DNA of 64,000 nt from Aurantiochytrium sp. KH105 (lineage: Eukaryota > Sar > Bigyra > Thraustochytrida > Thraustochytriidae), in contig BGKB01000026.1 of NCBI GenBank assembly GCA_003116975.1, positions 744,001-808,000 on the forward strand, given 5' to 3'. Shown here piece after piece: positions 1-8,999 of the stretch. Each line of letters begins with the position of its first letter. Position 1 is the stretch's first letter. The notes beneath the pieces are model-generated. The model saw only the letters and a list, made by a program, of their open reading frames with translations, had not been told where the DNA came from and ran no database searches. The translations under genes were made by a program, and so were the position numbers.

Positions 1-149
1 TCATGTGCAGACGCAGCGCTCAAAATGAATTTTCCCTCTTCTTCGGAAAAGTGTTCGTGTTTACCTGCCTCACAGTCGGATAATGGTTCCATGTCAACAG
101 CAGACACCGCTTGGAGGGGAATAGGTTCGTGATAAGAGTCACTGGACAT
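1..149 (-). CDS. Gene A, copy a (N-terminal part only)
   Basis: This is the start of a third copy of the gene A family; the rest lies left of the window. The ATG at 149 sits in the same context as the start of copy c at 5240, and the surrounding promoter DNA matches the other two copies. Forty-nine codons are open to the window edge, with an acidic, Glu-rich N-terminus like that of copies b and c. No domain is recognisable in this short piece. Whether the copy is intact cannot be seen. Confidence 0.55.
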   Translation of the reverse strand, partial: MSSDSYHEPIPLQAVSAVDMEPLSDCEAGKHEHFSEEEGKFILSAASAH

Positions 150-1011
150 TGGAGCAGCAACGCCCGCTTTGACGCCTACTGCTTCAATCCGTCCAAACGG
201 CACGCTCTTGCGTCCAAATGGCCGTGCAGGTTTTGCCGCGCGAAAGTAAGGGAGTTGTGCGCCTTCTCAATTCCTCCCTTACCAGGTCTTTCCAGAGACT
301 CCGTCTTTCTTGCGACGCTTACTTCTTCGCTGCCTCCTCGGCGCTGGACCAGCAGCCGCGCGCGCTACCCACGCGCTTCTCGTGGACGCTAGCCGACTTT
401 CGCGCGCGAGCCCCGCCTCGATCGGTGTCCGCTATCCCGCCCGGGGCCCGCCCCGCCCGCCCGTGCTGTTGGCTTGCCTTGCCCTGCCTTGCCTTGCCTT
501 GCCCCGTCTTGCCCTGTCTTTCCTCAGCTGCTTTTTCGCCGCTGCGTTACGGGTTTGCCGGCGCGCCGCCGCCGCAGACACGGCCGCAGGGCCTGATCGC
601 GAGGCGCTCTCGATTTTCGTGACATGAAAACCAAGCCGCGCTCTCGCGGTGTGGCCAGGACACGAAAATTTGAGAGCGGAGAATCATCGTTGACTCGGGG
701 GATCTTTGGGTCAAACATGAATCCCCGATCTGCCGAAGGGAATGACCGCGGGCACCGTCGGTCCACGCGAGGACCCCTTTAATTAACGGGATCGGTGCGG
801 GAAGACGGGATTGCTTTTGCGTGGTACGTACCGTATTGCTTACGTCTTGTGCAAAGGAGGGTGTGGAGCTGCGTCGTTGTGTCAGTCGCAAAAGGTCGCA
901 CGACAACAGAACGCGGGCGATTTGGAGGGAAACAGTAGGAGAGGCAACGAGAGAAAGCCCACGTTGATGGAGCGATAGCGCCTCGTCTCTGATCGCAAAC
1001 ACAAAGCCGCC
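150..1011. promoter_or_regulatory. Divergent A/B intergenic region, copy a
   Basis: This gap between gene A copy a (minus) and the gene B pseudogene (plus) is repeated with modest divergence at 3168-3918 and 5241-6010. It holds a pyrimidine-rich pentanucleotide tract (CTTGC/CCTTG type, about 475-525) and a block around 600-780 kept in all three copies, including the word ACGAAAATTTGAGAGCG. Several open frames cross it, but they differ between copies and look spurious. By position it should act as a bidirectional promoter with 5' UTRs. Confidence 0.5.
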
Positions 1012-1598
1012 ATGGACGCGCACACGCAAGAGCTTGTCGCGGAAGCGAGCGTCTGCTCCGTGGCGAGCCTTTATCCTCGGCGTCGACCACGCAAAGCGTG
1101 AAAAAGCCCAAGCCAAGGGTCGAAAATCGAAAGAGCGCTCGACCCAAAGCACAGAGACGCCCACGGCGACGGCGACAACGGTCTCGAAGTGCCTCCGGAA
1201 GCACCCAATCTGATGCCAACACAAACGAAAACAGCAACAACGATGATGACACTGACTCGTTAGTGTACTCCGAGGATGAGTCTGGCGAGTTCTATAGGTT
1301 TGCACAGGACGAGAAAACAACAAGAAGCAGAAGCCAAACAAGCTCAAGATGCTCTTGATGTCAGGCAAGCCGAGAGAGATGCAGCGTTCGCGACCATTGA
1401 GCTTGCTGAGACAAAGTTAAAGTCGAAAAAGCGCAACGTTGCGCCAAACGTAGTAGAAAAAAGGCGAGAAAATCAAACAGTGCAGGTGGCGGAGCAGGGG
1501 ACGAGAGCGACGTGGCAGAACACGGCAGAACAAAAGAAAAAGGCAGCGCGATTGAAGCGAAATAGCATTGCCGAGCTTACGACGGAGCAGAAACAGCT
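1012..1598 (+). pseudogene. Gene B pseudogene (5' third only)
   Basis: This segment is clearly homologous to the first ~195 codons of the intact gene B at 6011, including the same ATG context and the Arg-rich and acidic stretches. A one-base deletion near 1043 shifts the frame about a dozen codons in, and a further length change near 1305-1320 removes several codons relative to the intact copy. Homology stops abruptly near 1598, in the codons that read LLEES in the intact copy, and unrelated DNA follows up to about 1888. It is a truncated host gene copy that cannot make the TPR-like protein. Confidence 0.8.
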
Positions 1599-1939
1599 CC
1601 ACGCGTGGCGAGGGCGCCCTCGGGCTAACTCCCCCCGCGAGGCTACATCTGGCCGCAGCCCGGGAAACCCAAGTTGACCGCTGGCAAAGTTTCGCCAAGA
1701 TTTGATCTTGCCTGTCTGTCTGTGCCTGGTGCAGCCACCAGTGCCAGCAATCACCTGCCAGATCACTGCGACCGTGGCTTTGGCCATTGCCAAGCGCAGC
1801 GCAACAACCTTGACGGACCTCTTGCTGGTGTAGGTAGACCTCGTAGGCTTGGTTGTGAATTTGGTTATGAATTTCTATTTTGCAGTCTAGGGCCTAGGGC
1901 ATAGGTGGTGTGAACGAGCTTGCAGCACCGTTTACGACC

Positions 1940-3112
1940 TTACTTACGACCGCGGCGAGGATTGCGCTTAGCGCTGCGATTTAGATGAGCGTTACTGCCT
2001 GGCGTAGTGTTGCTCTTACCCGTGTGCGCGTTGAACAGCTTCTCGAACCGGGTCCTTTCTGCGGGAGCGAGGGCCTTGAACTTCTTGAAAACGCCTTCCG
2101 CAGTCTGCTCCTCGTCTTCGCGGGCGCGCTTGGGGGAGAGCTGGAGTTGGTTCAACGAGTGGCTCACGCGCGACGTCGTGGACGGCTCACTCCTGATACT
2201 GGGCGTCAGGCGATACATGGACTTGTTCCTGTCGAAAATGTCCCCCAGAATTGAATGATCAAAGTACGACACTTGCGGACAGTGTTCATTGATGAAAGAG
2301 TCTTTCAACGCGTAAAGGTCATGCACGTACTTGTCCTGAACAGTCTTGAAAATTTTCTCGTTGTCTTTCTTGGAGAGGGGCTCATTTCTTCCGAAGGCTT
2401 TACCGTACTTGACGTTCGGTTTGGATTTGATCTCAACCTCCATCGCCTCGCTTGCTGCTCTCTCTCCGTCAAAGAACTGCAAGTCGTACGTACCGACACA
2501 ATACTTTCGGTTTGCCTTGAGCCAGACGAGGGCCAGCTGATCTCGATCGCGCACGATACACTCGCCGTGGCTGATAACGGGCGTTTCGGGCGGCTCTATC
2601 TCGGACTTAATCCTGGAGTTCATCTTGGACCTCATCTGAAATGATCTCGATTGGGCCCGTCTGTAGAACGTGATATCTTGCCATATGCCGAGCTGCGCCT
2701 CCTTTTCCGTCACGACAAGTCGAAGGGTTTTCAGTGAGGTCACGTTTGAATACTTGAGCACGATTGCAAACTCTGCCAGCTGCGCATTCTCCTTGCAGAT
2801 TATCATGGGCGGTGCTTGATTGATCTTAAGACACATAGCGCCTGCCGATTCCATCAGAAGAGACGTAGCCTTCTCGTTGTTCGTAAAGGGTTGTTTGTCC
2901 TGGAGGGCGTGGTCCTCCATACTGGGAGGCCTTGGCACGTCTCCCTGTGGCTCACGCGCAGCCGCAATGGCAGGTGGAGGTGAAAACGAGTCGCCGCCAT
3001 TTACGTCCTCCTTCGCGTTACATTGTGAAAAAGGATCGTTGTCAAGATCAAAGCCCAATATTTCCAAACAAAAGGCATCTTCTGGGGCAACCTCATTTAG
3101 TGGTTCCACCAT
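1940..3112 (-). CDS. Gene A, copy b: hypothetical basic-tailed protein
   Basis: The predicted protein has 390 residues from the first in-frame ATG (3112). The codon aligned with the start of copies a and c is GTG here (3164-3166), so this copy has either moved its start 17 codons inward or is decaying. The acidic N-terminal third differs from copy c. A middle domain with alternating hydrophobic residues looks beta-rich. The C-terminus carries KRAREDEEQ and a final RNPRRGRK, both NLS-like. The last ~640 bases are nearly identical to copy c. I do not recognise the family. A GTAAGTAAG donor-like word overlaps the stop codon, so a spliced alternative C-terminus is possible. Confidence 0.6.
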   Translation of the reverse strand: MVEPLNEVAPEDAFCLEILGFDLDNDPFSQCNAKEDVNGGDSFSPPPAIAAAREPQGDVPRPPSMEDHALQDKQPFTNNEKATSLLMESAGAMCLKINQAPPMIICKENAQLAEFAIVLKYSNVTSLKTLRLVVTEKEAQLGIWQDITFYRRAQSRSFQMRSKMNSRIKSEIEPPETPVISHGECIVRDRDQLALVWLKANRKYCVGTYDLQFFDGERAASEAMEVEIKSKPNVKYGKAFGRNEPLSKKDNEKIFKTVQDKYVHDLYALKDSFINEHCPQVSYFDHSILGDIFDRNKSMYRLTPSIRSEPSTTSRVSHSLNQLQLSPKRAREDEEQTAEGVFKKFKALAPAERTRFEKLFNAHTGKSNTTPGSNAHLNRSAKRNPRRGRK

Positions 3113-4046
3113 GTTCGCAGAAGAAAGCGTTCCGTAACAAGGATCAAGATAGTGTTCACTGACCACTGGAGCCACGATGTCCGCTTTAGCGCCTACTGTT
3201 GCAATAAGTCTTGACGGCGCGCTCCTGCGTCAAAATGGCCGCGCGGGTTTTGCTGTGCGAATATAAGGTAACAGTGCGCCTTCTCAGTTCCTCCCTTATC
3301 GCGTCTTTCCAAATAGGCCGTCTTTATTGCGACGTTTGTTTCCTTGCTTCCTCCTTGACGCTCCGCCTGCAGCCGCTGCGCACTACCCACGCGCTGCCCA
3401 CGGACGCCAGCCGGCTTTCGCGCGCGAGCCCAGCCTCGATTGGTGTCGTTCGCCGCTATCCCGCCCGCCTGCCCGCCCGCCCGCGCGCGCCGCGCTGGTG
3501 CTGCCTTGCCTTGCCCTTTCTCGCCCTGTCTTGCCCTGTCTTGCCTCAGCTGCTTTTCCGCCGCTGCGTTACGGTTTTGCTGGCGTGCGGGCCGCGCAGG
3601 GCCGCGATTGCGATGCGCTCTCGACTTTGGTGTCATGAAACCAAGCTGCGCTCTAGGACACGAAAATTTGAGAGCGCCGGGGAATCATTCTTGACTCGGG
3701 GGAACTTTTGGATAAACCAGATTCACCGGTCTGCCCGAAGAGAGCGCCGAGGACCCCTTTAACAGATCGATGCGAGAAGACGTGATTGTTGCATGGCATG
3801 GCATTGCTTACGTCTTGTGCAAGGGAGGGAGTGGAGCGAGGGCGGAAATCGCGTCGTCGTGTCGGTCGCACAAGGTGGCGCGGCAGCAGAACGCGGGCGA
3901 CTCGGAGGGAAACAGGTGCTGGTGCAAGTAAACTGCTCTGCAAGGTTGAATTTACAGCTCAAAAAAATTTGAATTTGTAATGGGCCTAGGCCTATAGAGT
4001 TTTCGGCTCAGGTGGTGTGAATGAGCAAGCAGCACCGTCTACGACC
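3113..4046. other. Divergent region of unit b with gene B lost
   Basis: From about 3168 to 3918 this matches the A/B promoter of units a and c, including the CCTTG-type pyrimidine tract (about 3500-3545). Similarity ends at GGAGGGAAACAGG near 3918, some 70-90 bases before gene B would start, so B is absent. About 65 bases of unique DNA follow, then the GGGCCTAGGCC palindrome (3982-3992) and the short 3' flank of gene A copy c. I see no gene. Confidence 0.6.
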
Positions 4047-5240
4047 TTACTTACGACCGCGGCGAGGGTTGCGCTTAGCGCTGCGATTTAGATGAGCGTT
4101 ACTGCCTGGCGTAGTGTTGCTCTTGCCCATGTGCGCGTTGAACAGCTTCTCGAACCGGGTCCTTTCTGCGGGAGCGAGGGCCTTGAACTTCTTGAAAACG
4201 CCTTCCGCAGTCTGCTCCTCGTCTTCGCGGGCGCGCTTGGGGGAGAGCTGGAGTTGGTTCAACGAGTGGCTCACGCGCGACGTCGTGGACGGCTCACTCC
4301 TGATACTGGGCGTCAGGCGATACATGGACTTGTTCCTGTCGAAAATGTCCCCCAGAATTGAATGATCAAAGTACGACACTTGCGGACAGTGTTCATTGAT
4401 GAAAGAGTCTTTCAACGCGTAAAGGTCATGCACGTACTTGTCCTGAACAGTCTTGAAAATTTTCTCGTTGTCTTTCTTGGAGAGGGGCTCATTTCTTCCG
4501 AAGGCTTTGCCGTACTTGACGTTCGGTTTGGATTTGATCTCAACCTCCATCGCATCGCTTGCTGCTCTCTCTCCGTCAAAGAACTGCAAGTCGTACGTAC
4601 CGACACAATACTTTCGATTTGCCTTGAGCCAGACGAGGGCCAGCTGATCTCGATCGCGCACAATACACTCGCCGTCGCTGATAATAGGTACTTTGGGCGA
4701 CTTCATCTCGGACTTCATCTCACACTTCATCTTGAACGCCATCTGGTATGATCTCGATCCGGCGCGTCTGTCAAAGGTAATCTCTTGCCTTACGCCGGAC
4801 TGCGCCTTCTTTTCCGTTACAACAAGTCGAAGCTTGTTCGGCTGGGTCATGCCTGGGAACTTGAGCACGATAGCAAACTCTGCCAGCTGTGCATTCTCCT
4901 TGCAGATAGTATTGGGTGGCGTCTGTATGATCTCAAAGTACATAGCGCCTGCCGATCCCATCAGAGGAGCCGTAGCCTTCTCGTCGTTCTCCATGCTGGG
5001 AGGCGCTGGCGCGTCTTCCGGTGGCTCACTCGCAGTCGCATTGACATGTGAAGACGCAAAAGAGTCGTTGCCCATCGTAGCCGCCTCTTCACCACAGTGT
5101 GCAGAAGAATCGAAAAACTCGCTCCCATAGGATTCCATTTCCTCGGAAAGGTTTCTGTTCTCGGCGTTCTCGAGATTTGGGTCCATGTTCGAAGATGTCG
5201 GTTCGAAGAAAAGACGTCCGAGCTCATATTCACTGAACAT
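4047..5240 (-). CDS. Gene A, copy c: hypothetical basic-tailed protein
   Basis: This 397-residue protein starts at the ATG at 5240; an upstream in-frame TTG was rejected. Layout: acidic Ser/Glu-rich region (1-110), a probably beta-rich middle (about 120-250, with CKENAQLAEFAIVLKF and GECIVRDRDQLALVW), a segment of about 100 residues with charged helices and aromatics, and a Lys/Arg-rich tail with NLS-like clusters (KRARE, RNPRRGRK). No catalytic motif is visible. It shares its promoter with gene B (starts 771 bases apart), so the two are probably co-regulated. A nuclear, possibly DNA- or chromatin-associated role is a guess from the tail. As in copy b, the stop overlaps a GTAAGTAAG donor-like word. 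Confidence 0.7.
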   Translation of the reverse strand: MFSEYELGRLFFEPTSSNMDPNLENAENRNLSEEMESYGSEFFDSSAHCGEEAATMGNDSFASSHVNATASEPPEDAPAPPSMENDEKATAPLMGSAGAMYFEIIQTPPNTICKENAQLAEFAIVLKFPGMTQPNKLRLVVTEKKAQSGVRQEITFDRRAGSRSYQMAFKMKCEMKSEMKSPKVPIISDGECIVRDRDQLALVWLKANRKYCVGTYDLQFFDGERAASDAMEVEIKSKPNVKYGKAFGRNEPLSKKDNEKIFKTVQDKYVHDLYALKDSFINEHCPQVSYFDHSILGDIFDRNKSMYRLTPSIRSEPSTTSRVSHSLNQLQLSPKRAREDEEQTAEGVFKKFKALAPAERTRFEKLFNAHMGKSNTTPGSNAHLNRSAKRNPRRGRK

Positions 5241-6010
5241 TGGAGCAGCGACGCCCGCTTTGACACCTACTGCTTCAATCAGTCCAGGCGGCACGCTCTT
5301 GCGTCTCAATGGCCGTGCAGGTTTTGCTGTGCAACAGTAAGGTGATTGTGCGCCTTCTCAATTTCTTCCCGATCGCGTCTTTCGAAAGAGGCCGTCTTTA
5401 TTGCAACGTCTGCCTCCTCGACTCTCCGCCTGCAGCCGCTGCGCACTACCCACGCGCTGCCCACGGACGCTAGCCGGTTTTTTTCTCGCGCGAGCCCAGC
5501 CTCGATCGGTGTCGTTCGCCGCTATCCCGCCCGGGGCCCACCCGCCCGCCCGCGCTGTTGGCCTGCCTTGCCTTGCCCTGTCTTGCCCTGTCTTGCCCTG
5601 TCTTGCCCTGTCTTTCCTCAGCTGCTTTTTCGCCGCTGCGTTACGGGTTTACTGGCGCGCCGCCGCCGCAGACACGGCCGCAGAGCCCTGATCGCGAGGT
5701 GACATGAAAACCAAGCCGCGCTCTCGCGGTGTGGCTGGGACACGAAAATTTGAGAGCGCCGGAGAATCATCATTGACTCGGGGAAACTTTAGGGCAAGCC
5801 AGATCCCCCGATCTACCGAAGAGAAACACGGGCACCTTCGGCAGCGGTCCGCGCGAGGACCCCTTTAACGGATCGGTGCGGGAAGACAGGATTGCTTATT
5901 TTGCGTCTTGTGCGCGGGCAATTTGGAGGGAAGCAGCAGGAGAGGCAGCGAGAGAAAGACCACGTTGATGGAACGAGCGCCTCGTCTCTGATCGCAAACA
6001 CAAAGCCGCC
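5241..6010. promoter_or_regulatory. Divergent A/B promoter, unit c
   Basis: These 770 bases separate the ATG of gene A copy c (minus) from that of gene B (plus). They contain repeated TTGCC/TTGCCCTG pentamers (about 5560-5615) and the block shared by all units near 5700-5880. Compared with unit a, pentamer number varies and short deletions occur, as expected for slippage. Confidence 0.5.
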
Positions 6011-8245
6011 ATGGACGCGCACACGCAAGAGCTTATCGCGGAAAGCGAGCGTCTGCTCCGTGGCGAGCATCCATCCTCGGCGTCGAGCACACAAAGCGTG
6101 AAAAAGCCCAAGCCAAGGGTCGACAATCGAAAGAGCGCTCGACCCAAAGCACAGAGACGCCCACGGCGACGGCGAGGACGGCCTCAAAGTGCCTCCGGGA
6201 GCACCCAATCTGATGCCAACACAAACAAAAACGACAACGATGATGACACTGACTCGTTAGTGTACTCCGAGGATGAGTCTGGCGAGTTTTATAGGTTTGC
6301 GGACGACGAAACAATTGCGAGAGAAAGACAAGAAGAAGCAGAAGCTAAACAAGCTCAAGATGCTCTTGACGTCAGGCAAGCCGAGAGAGATGCAGCGGTC
6401 GCGACCATTGAGCTTGCTCAGACAAAAGTCAAGGTCGAAAAAGCGCAACGTCGCGCTAAACGTAGAACAAAGGCAAAAAAATCAAACAGTGCAGGTGGCG
6501 GTGCAGGGAACGAGAGCGACGTGGCAGAACAAAAGAAAAGGGCAGCGCGATTGAAGCGAAATAGCATGGCCGAGCTTGCGACGGAGCAGAAACAGCTTCT
6601 CGAAGAAAGCGAACGCGCCAAAGCAATGGCAACAAAGAAAGGCAGCAAAATGAAAAAACCAGCCCTTGTGCGACCAACCGTACAAGGGCCGACTCCCCCT
6701 CGAAGCAACGGAGGCGAGAACGCCGCACTTGGGGACCGTGAGTGGGACAACGAGCTTGCAAGAAGTATCTTAATCCTTTACAACGCCAACAGTATAAACG
6801 AGGCCGAAATGCGCACTGCGCGTACGACCCCTTCCTCGAGACGATCCCAGAACAAGTCTTTTTGGGGCAGCAACGCTCGCTCACCCAAACGAGCACCGTC
6901 CTCGCCGCAGCACAACATGCAGAGTAACGTAAGCCTACCCAGTCTCCCACCGTCCTCTGCTCCTGGCACTCAGCGCGGACTCACCTCGTCAAAGTCAACC
7001 ACCACATTGCAAAAGGAGCTTAAGCAACCCAAGCAGATTTGGTTCTACGGCTCGGGAAGGCTTCGCGCCGTGTGGTGCGCTATTTCAAACAAGCATCTTC
7101 GTGACGACATGCACCGTCTTAGCGGTCTTGATCCCACACGCTGCTCGCATCGCCTTTGTCGCGAGCTGCGCGAGTTCGAGAAGAAGTCAAAATTCGAAGA
7201 GTATATTGAATGCGCTCTCAACGCGCTTCGTGAGTTTTCGCGAGAGGCAACGCACGATCGCGCAGAGCGTCGCCGCGAGGCCGCTCGCAAGCAGCAAAAC
7301 GGCTCGACAACAAGCGCCGACTCCCAAGAGGACCCCATGGCGCTCCACACGTGCGACCTCAAACCAGCATCGCTGGCGCAAGCCTCTGACGTGCTCGAAA
7401 TGCAGGGGACCCAGGATGCCTACATGATCGACTACGCTACCTTGGATCCAAGTCTTCTAGCCGACGATGACGATCAGGGTGGCGGCCTCGTGGAGCGCAT
7501 GATGTGGCGTCAGCTTGTGGCTTGCTGTAATATCTTTGGAACGAAACTTTGTGACCTCGGTCGCTTTGGTCCTGCGCTCCAACTCTTCAAGCAAGCAGAG
7601 GAGCTTTTGGAAAGTACCTCGGCGCTTGACGGTGGCGCTGCCTTTGTCGGCGCAATCCGCACCCAATTGCGAGCCTTTACCAACGACGCGCTTGGTTACT
7701 ATTATTATAAGCGGAAAAAGACAAACGCCGCTGCCCTGTACACGGAAAAAGCTATGCGCGCGCACCATCGTTTGCAGCAATGGGACCATGTTGCCAAATG
7801 TCATTTGCATTGCGGAGCCATTCTCGCACTTATGGGCAAGCACGATGAGGCAATCAAGTGTTTGGCGCAAATCCTTGACATGGTCGATGACGAGCGCTTG
7901 CAGGTTGGTGGTACCAATGCTCAGAAAATATGCATGGTGGCCGTTTGCTATCACAACATTGCAGTCGAGCAGCTCGTCCTCCGCCGCCCCGCCGAGGCTT
8001 GTGTTTCCTCGCAAAACGCGAGGCGTCTTGCGCGACTCTCGCTCAGCTACGCCAATCGCTGGATCAATTGGTTCGAGCGCACGCACCAGTACGCCTTGCA
8101 GAGGCTCGCGGCCCAGCACTCCTACCTCACTGCGGGCAAAGGGACTCCCAAACCGGCAGTCCCTTCGCAGCATCAACCACGGTCTTCGCTCAAGAACCCG
8201 AGCTTGCAAAAGTTCTACGGCGGCCTTGCCTCGGCGCTCGAGTAA
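6011..8245 (+). CDS. Gene B: coiled-coil and TPR-like repeat protein
   Basis: This is the only intact gene B, with 744 residues. The N-terminus is Arg/Lys/Ser-rich (about 30-60), followed by an acidic patch (DTDSLVYSEDESGEF, about 83-97). A long charged helix rich in Glu, Lys, Ala and Gln (about 100-215) should form a coiled coil. A linker rich in Ser/Pro leads to a conserved-looking block starting IWFYGSGRLRAVW (about 342). The C-terminal third (about 493-700) is all-helical with TPR-like spacing, for example ALYTEKAMRAHHRL, CHLHCGAILALMGKHDEAI and VCYHNIAVEQL. This suggests a protein-binding scaffold. No enzyme motif is seen and I cannot name the family. Its partner A is divergently transcribed from the same promoter. 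Confidence 0.75.
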   Translation: MDAHTQELIAESERLLRGEHPSSASSTQSVKKPKPRVDNRKSARPKAQRRPRRRRGRPQSASGSTQSDANTNKNDNDDDTDSLVYSEDESGEFYRFADDETIARERQEEAEAKQAQDALDVRQAERDAAVATIELAQTKVKVEKAQRRAKRRTKAKKSNSAGGGAGNESDVAEQKKRAARLKRNSMAELATEQKQLLEESERAKAMATKKGSKMKKPALVRPTVQGPTPPRSNGGENAALGDREWDNELARSILILYNANSINEAEMRTARTTPSSRRSQNKSFWGSNARSPKRAPSSPQHNMQSNVSLPSLPPSSAPGTQRGLTSSKSTTTLQKELKQPKQIWFYGSGRLRAVWCAISNKHLRDDMHRLSGLDPTRCSHRLCRELREFEKKSKFEEYIECALNALREFSREATHDRAERRREAARKQQNGSTTSADSQEDPMALHTCDLKPASLAQASDVLEMQGTQDAYMIDYATLDPSLLADDDDQGGGLVERMMWRQLVACCNIFGTKLCDLGRFGPALQLFKQAEELLESTSALDGGAAFVGAIRTQLRAFTNDALGYYYYKRKKTNAAALYTEKAMRAHHRLQQWDHVAKCHLHCGAILALMGKHDEAIKCLAQILDMVDDERLQVGGTNAQKICMVAVCYHNIAVEQLVLRRPAEACVSSQNARRLARLSLSYANRWINWFERTHQYALQRLAAQHSYLTAGKGTPKPAVPSQHQPRSSLKNPSLQKFYGGLASALE

Positions 8246-8999
8246 AGCAAGTGGTCTTGATTGGTGCTGTCAGGCAGACAGGTCACCGCATCGCATCGCA
8301 TCGCATCGCATTGATATCTTGACAGAACACCTCGACCCAAGTTCCTTTTTTTCTTCTTCTTTCTTTCCGTAAAATGGATGCGTATTAGTTTTTTTTTTTT
8401 TTAAGATTTTTCCTTTTCCCCATTGTCCCACCCAAGGGTGGGCAAGCAAAGCAAGCATTCCACGCAAACGCTCGCGCTCACGCTCAGGCTCAAGCCCGGA
8501 CTTGCACCAGCTCGACGCCGTCAACGTCTGCAGACAGGCTGGCGGCCGGCCGCTCGCACACGTCGCAAAATAGCTGAAGAAACGACGCCTCGCGTCGTTT
8601 GTCAGCTCGCTCGCTTCCTGGATGCGTTGCCTTGCGTTGCGTTGCCAGACCCTCGGTTCTTGTGCAGCGTCTTCTCTCTTTATTCGCGCCACTTCGGCGC
8701 ACCTGCGGGATGGCGTAGCCGAGGCCGCTCCAGGAATGTGCATCGGTGGCAAACTCGGTCTCGCGGGCGCTCGCGAATCTCCCGCATCCGACTTGATGCG
8801 TGGTGGCAAACGAGAAGAAGAGCGAGCGGCTCAGAGAAGATGAGAGGGAGAGCCTGGAGGTAAGAGGTTGTTCGATTTCTCCGTGTGCCGCCCAAGGACT
8901 AAACGCAACGCAGCGGTGCAGCCCAGAACCGGATCTCGAGCGATTCAAGAAAGGGAGTGGGGGAAAGCTGTTTGGTCAGAGCACGCACCCAAGCAAAGA
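8246..8999. other. Intergenic region between gene B and the Rho GEF gene
   Basis: It holds a short (ATCGC)n run at about 8285-8312, oligo-T near 8388-8402 that may belong to the gene B 3' UTR, and a GTTGC-type pentamer stretch near 8625-8645. The frame of the following gene is open back to 8868, but no ATG occurs before 9000. I see no gene on either strand. Confidence 0.4.

Larger units (their letters stand above)
1..8245. repeat. Tandem array of the A-B gene pair (three units)
   Basis: Unit a covers about 1-1600 (A partial, promoter, B truncated). Unit b covers about 1888-3918 (A, promoter, no B). Unit c covers about 3981-8245 (A, promoter, intact B). Units b and c each begin on their left with a word containing GGGCCTAGG followed by GGTGGTGTGAA, so the same breakpoint was used at least twice. 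Divergence is uneven: the A 3' halves of b and c are almost identical, while promoters and A 5' halves carry many differences. Confidence 0.85.

Noticed and set aside
3211-3762. Frames in the repeated A/B promoter (also 218-622 and 5346-5702)
   Set aside because: The translation is not conserved between the three copies although the DNA is, and the composition is GC-rich low complexity.
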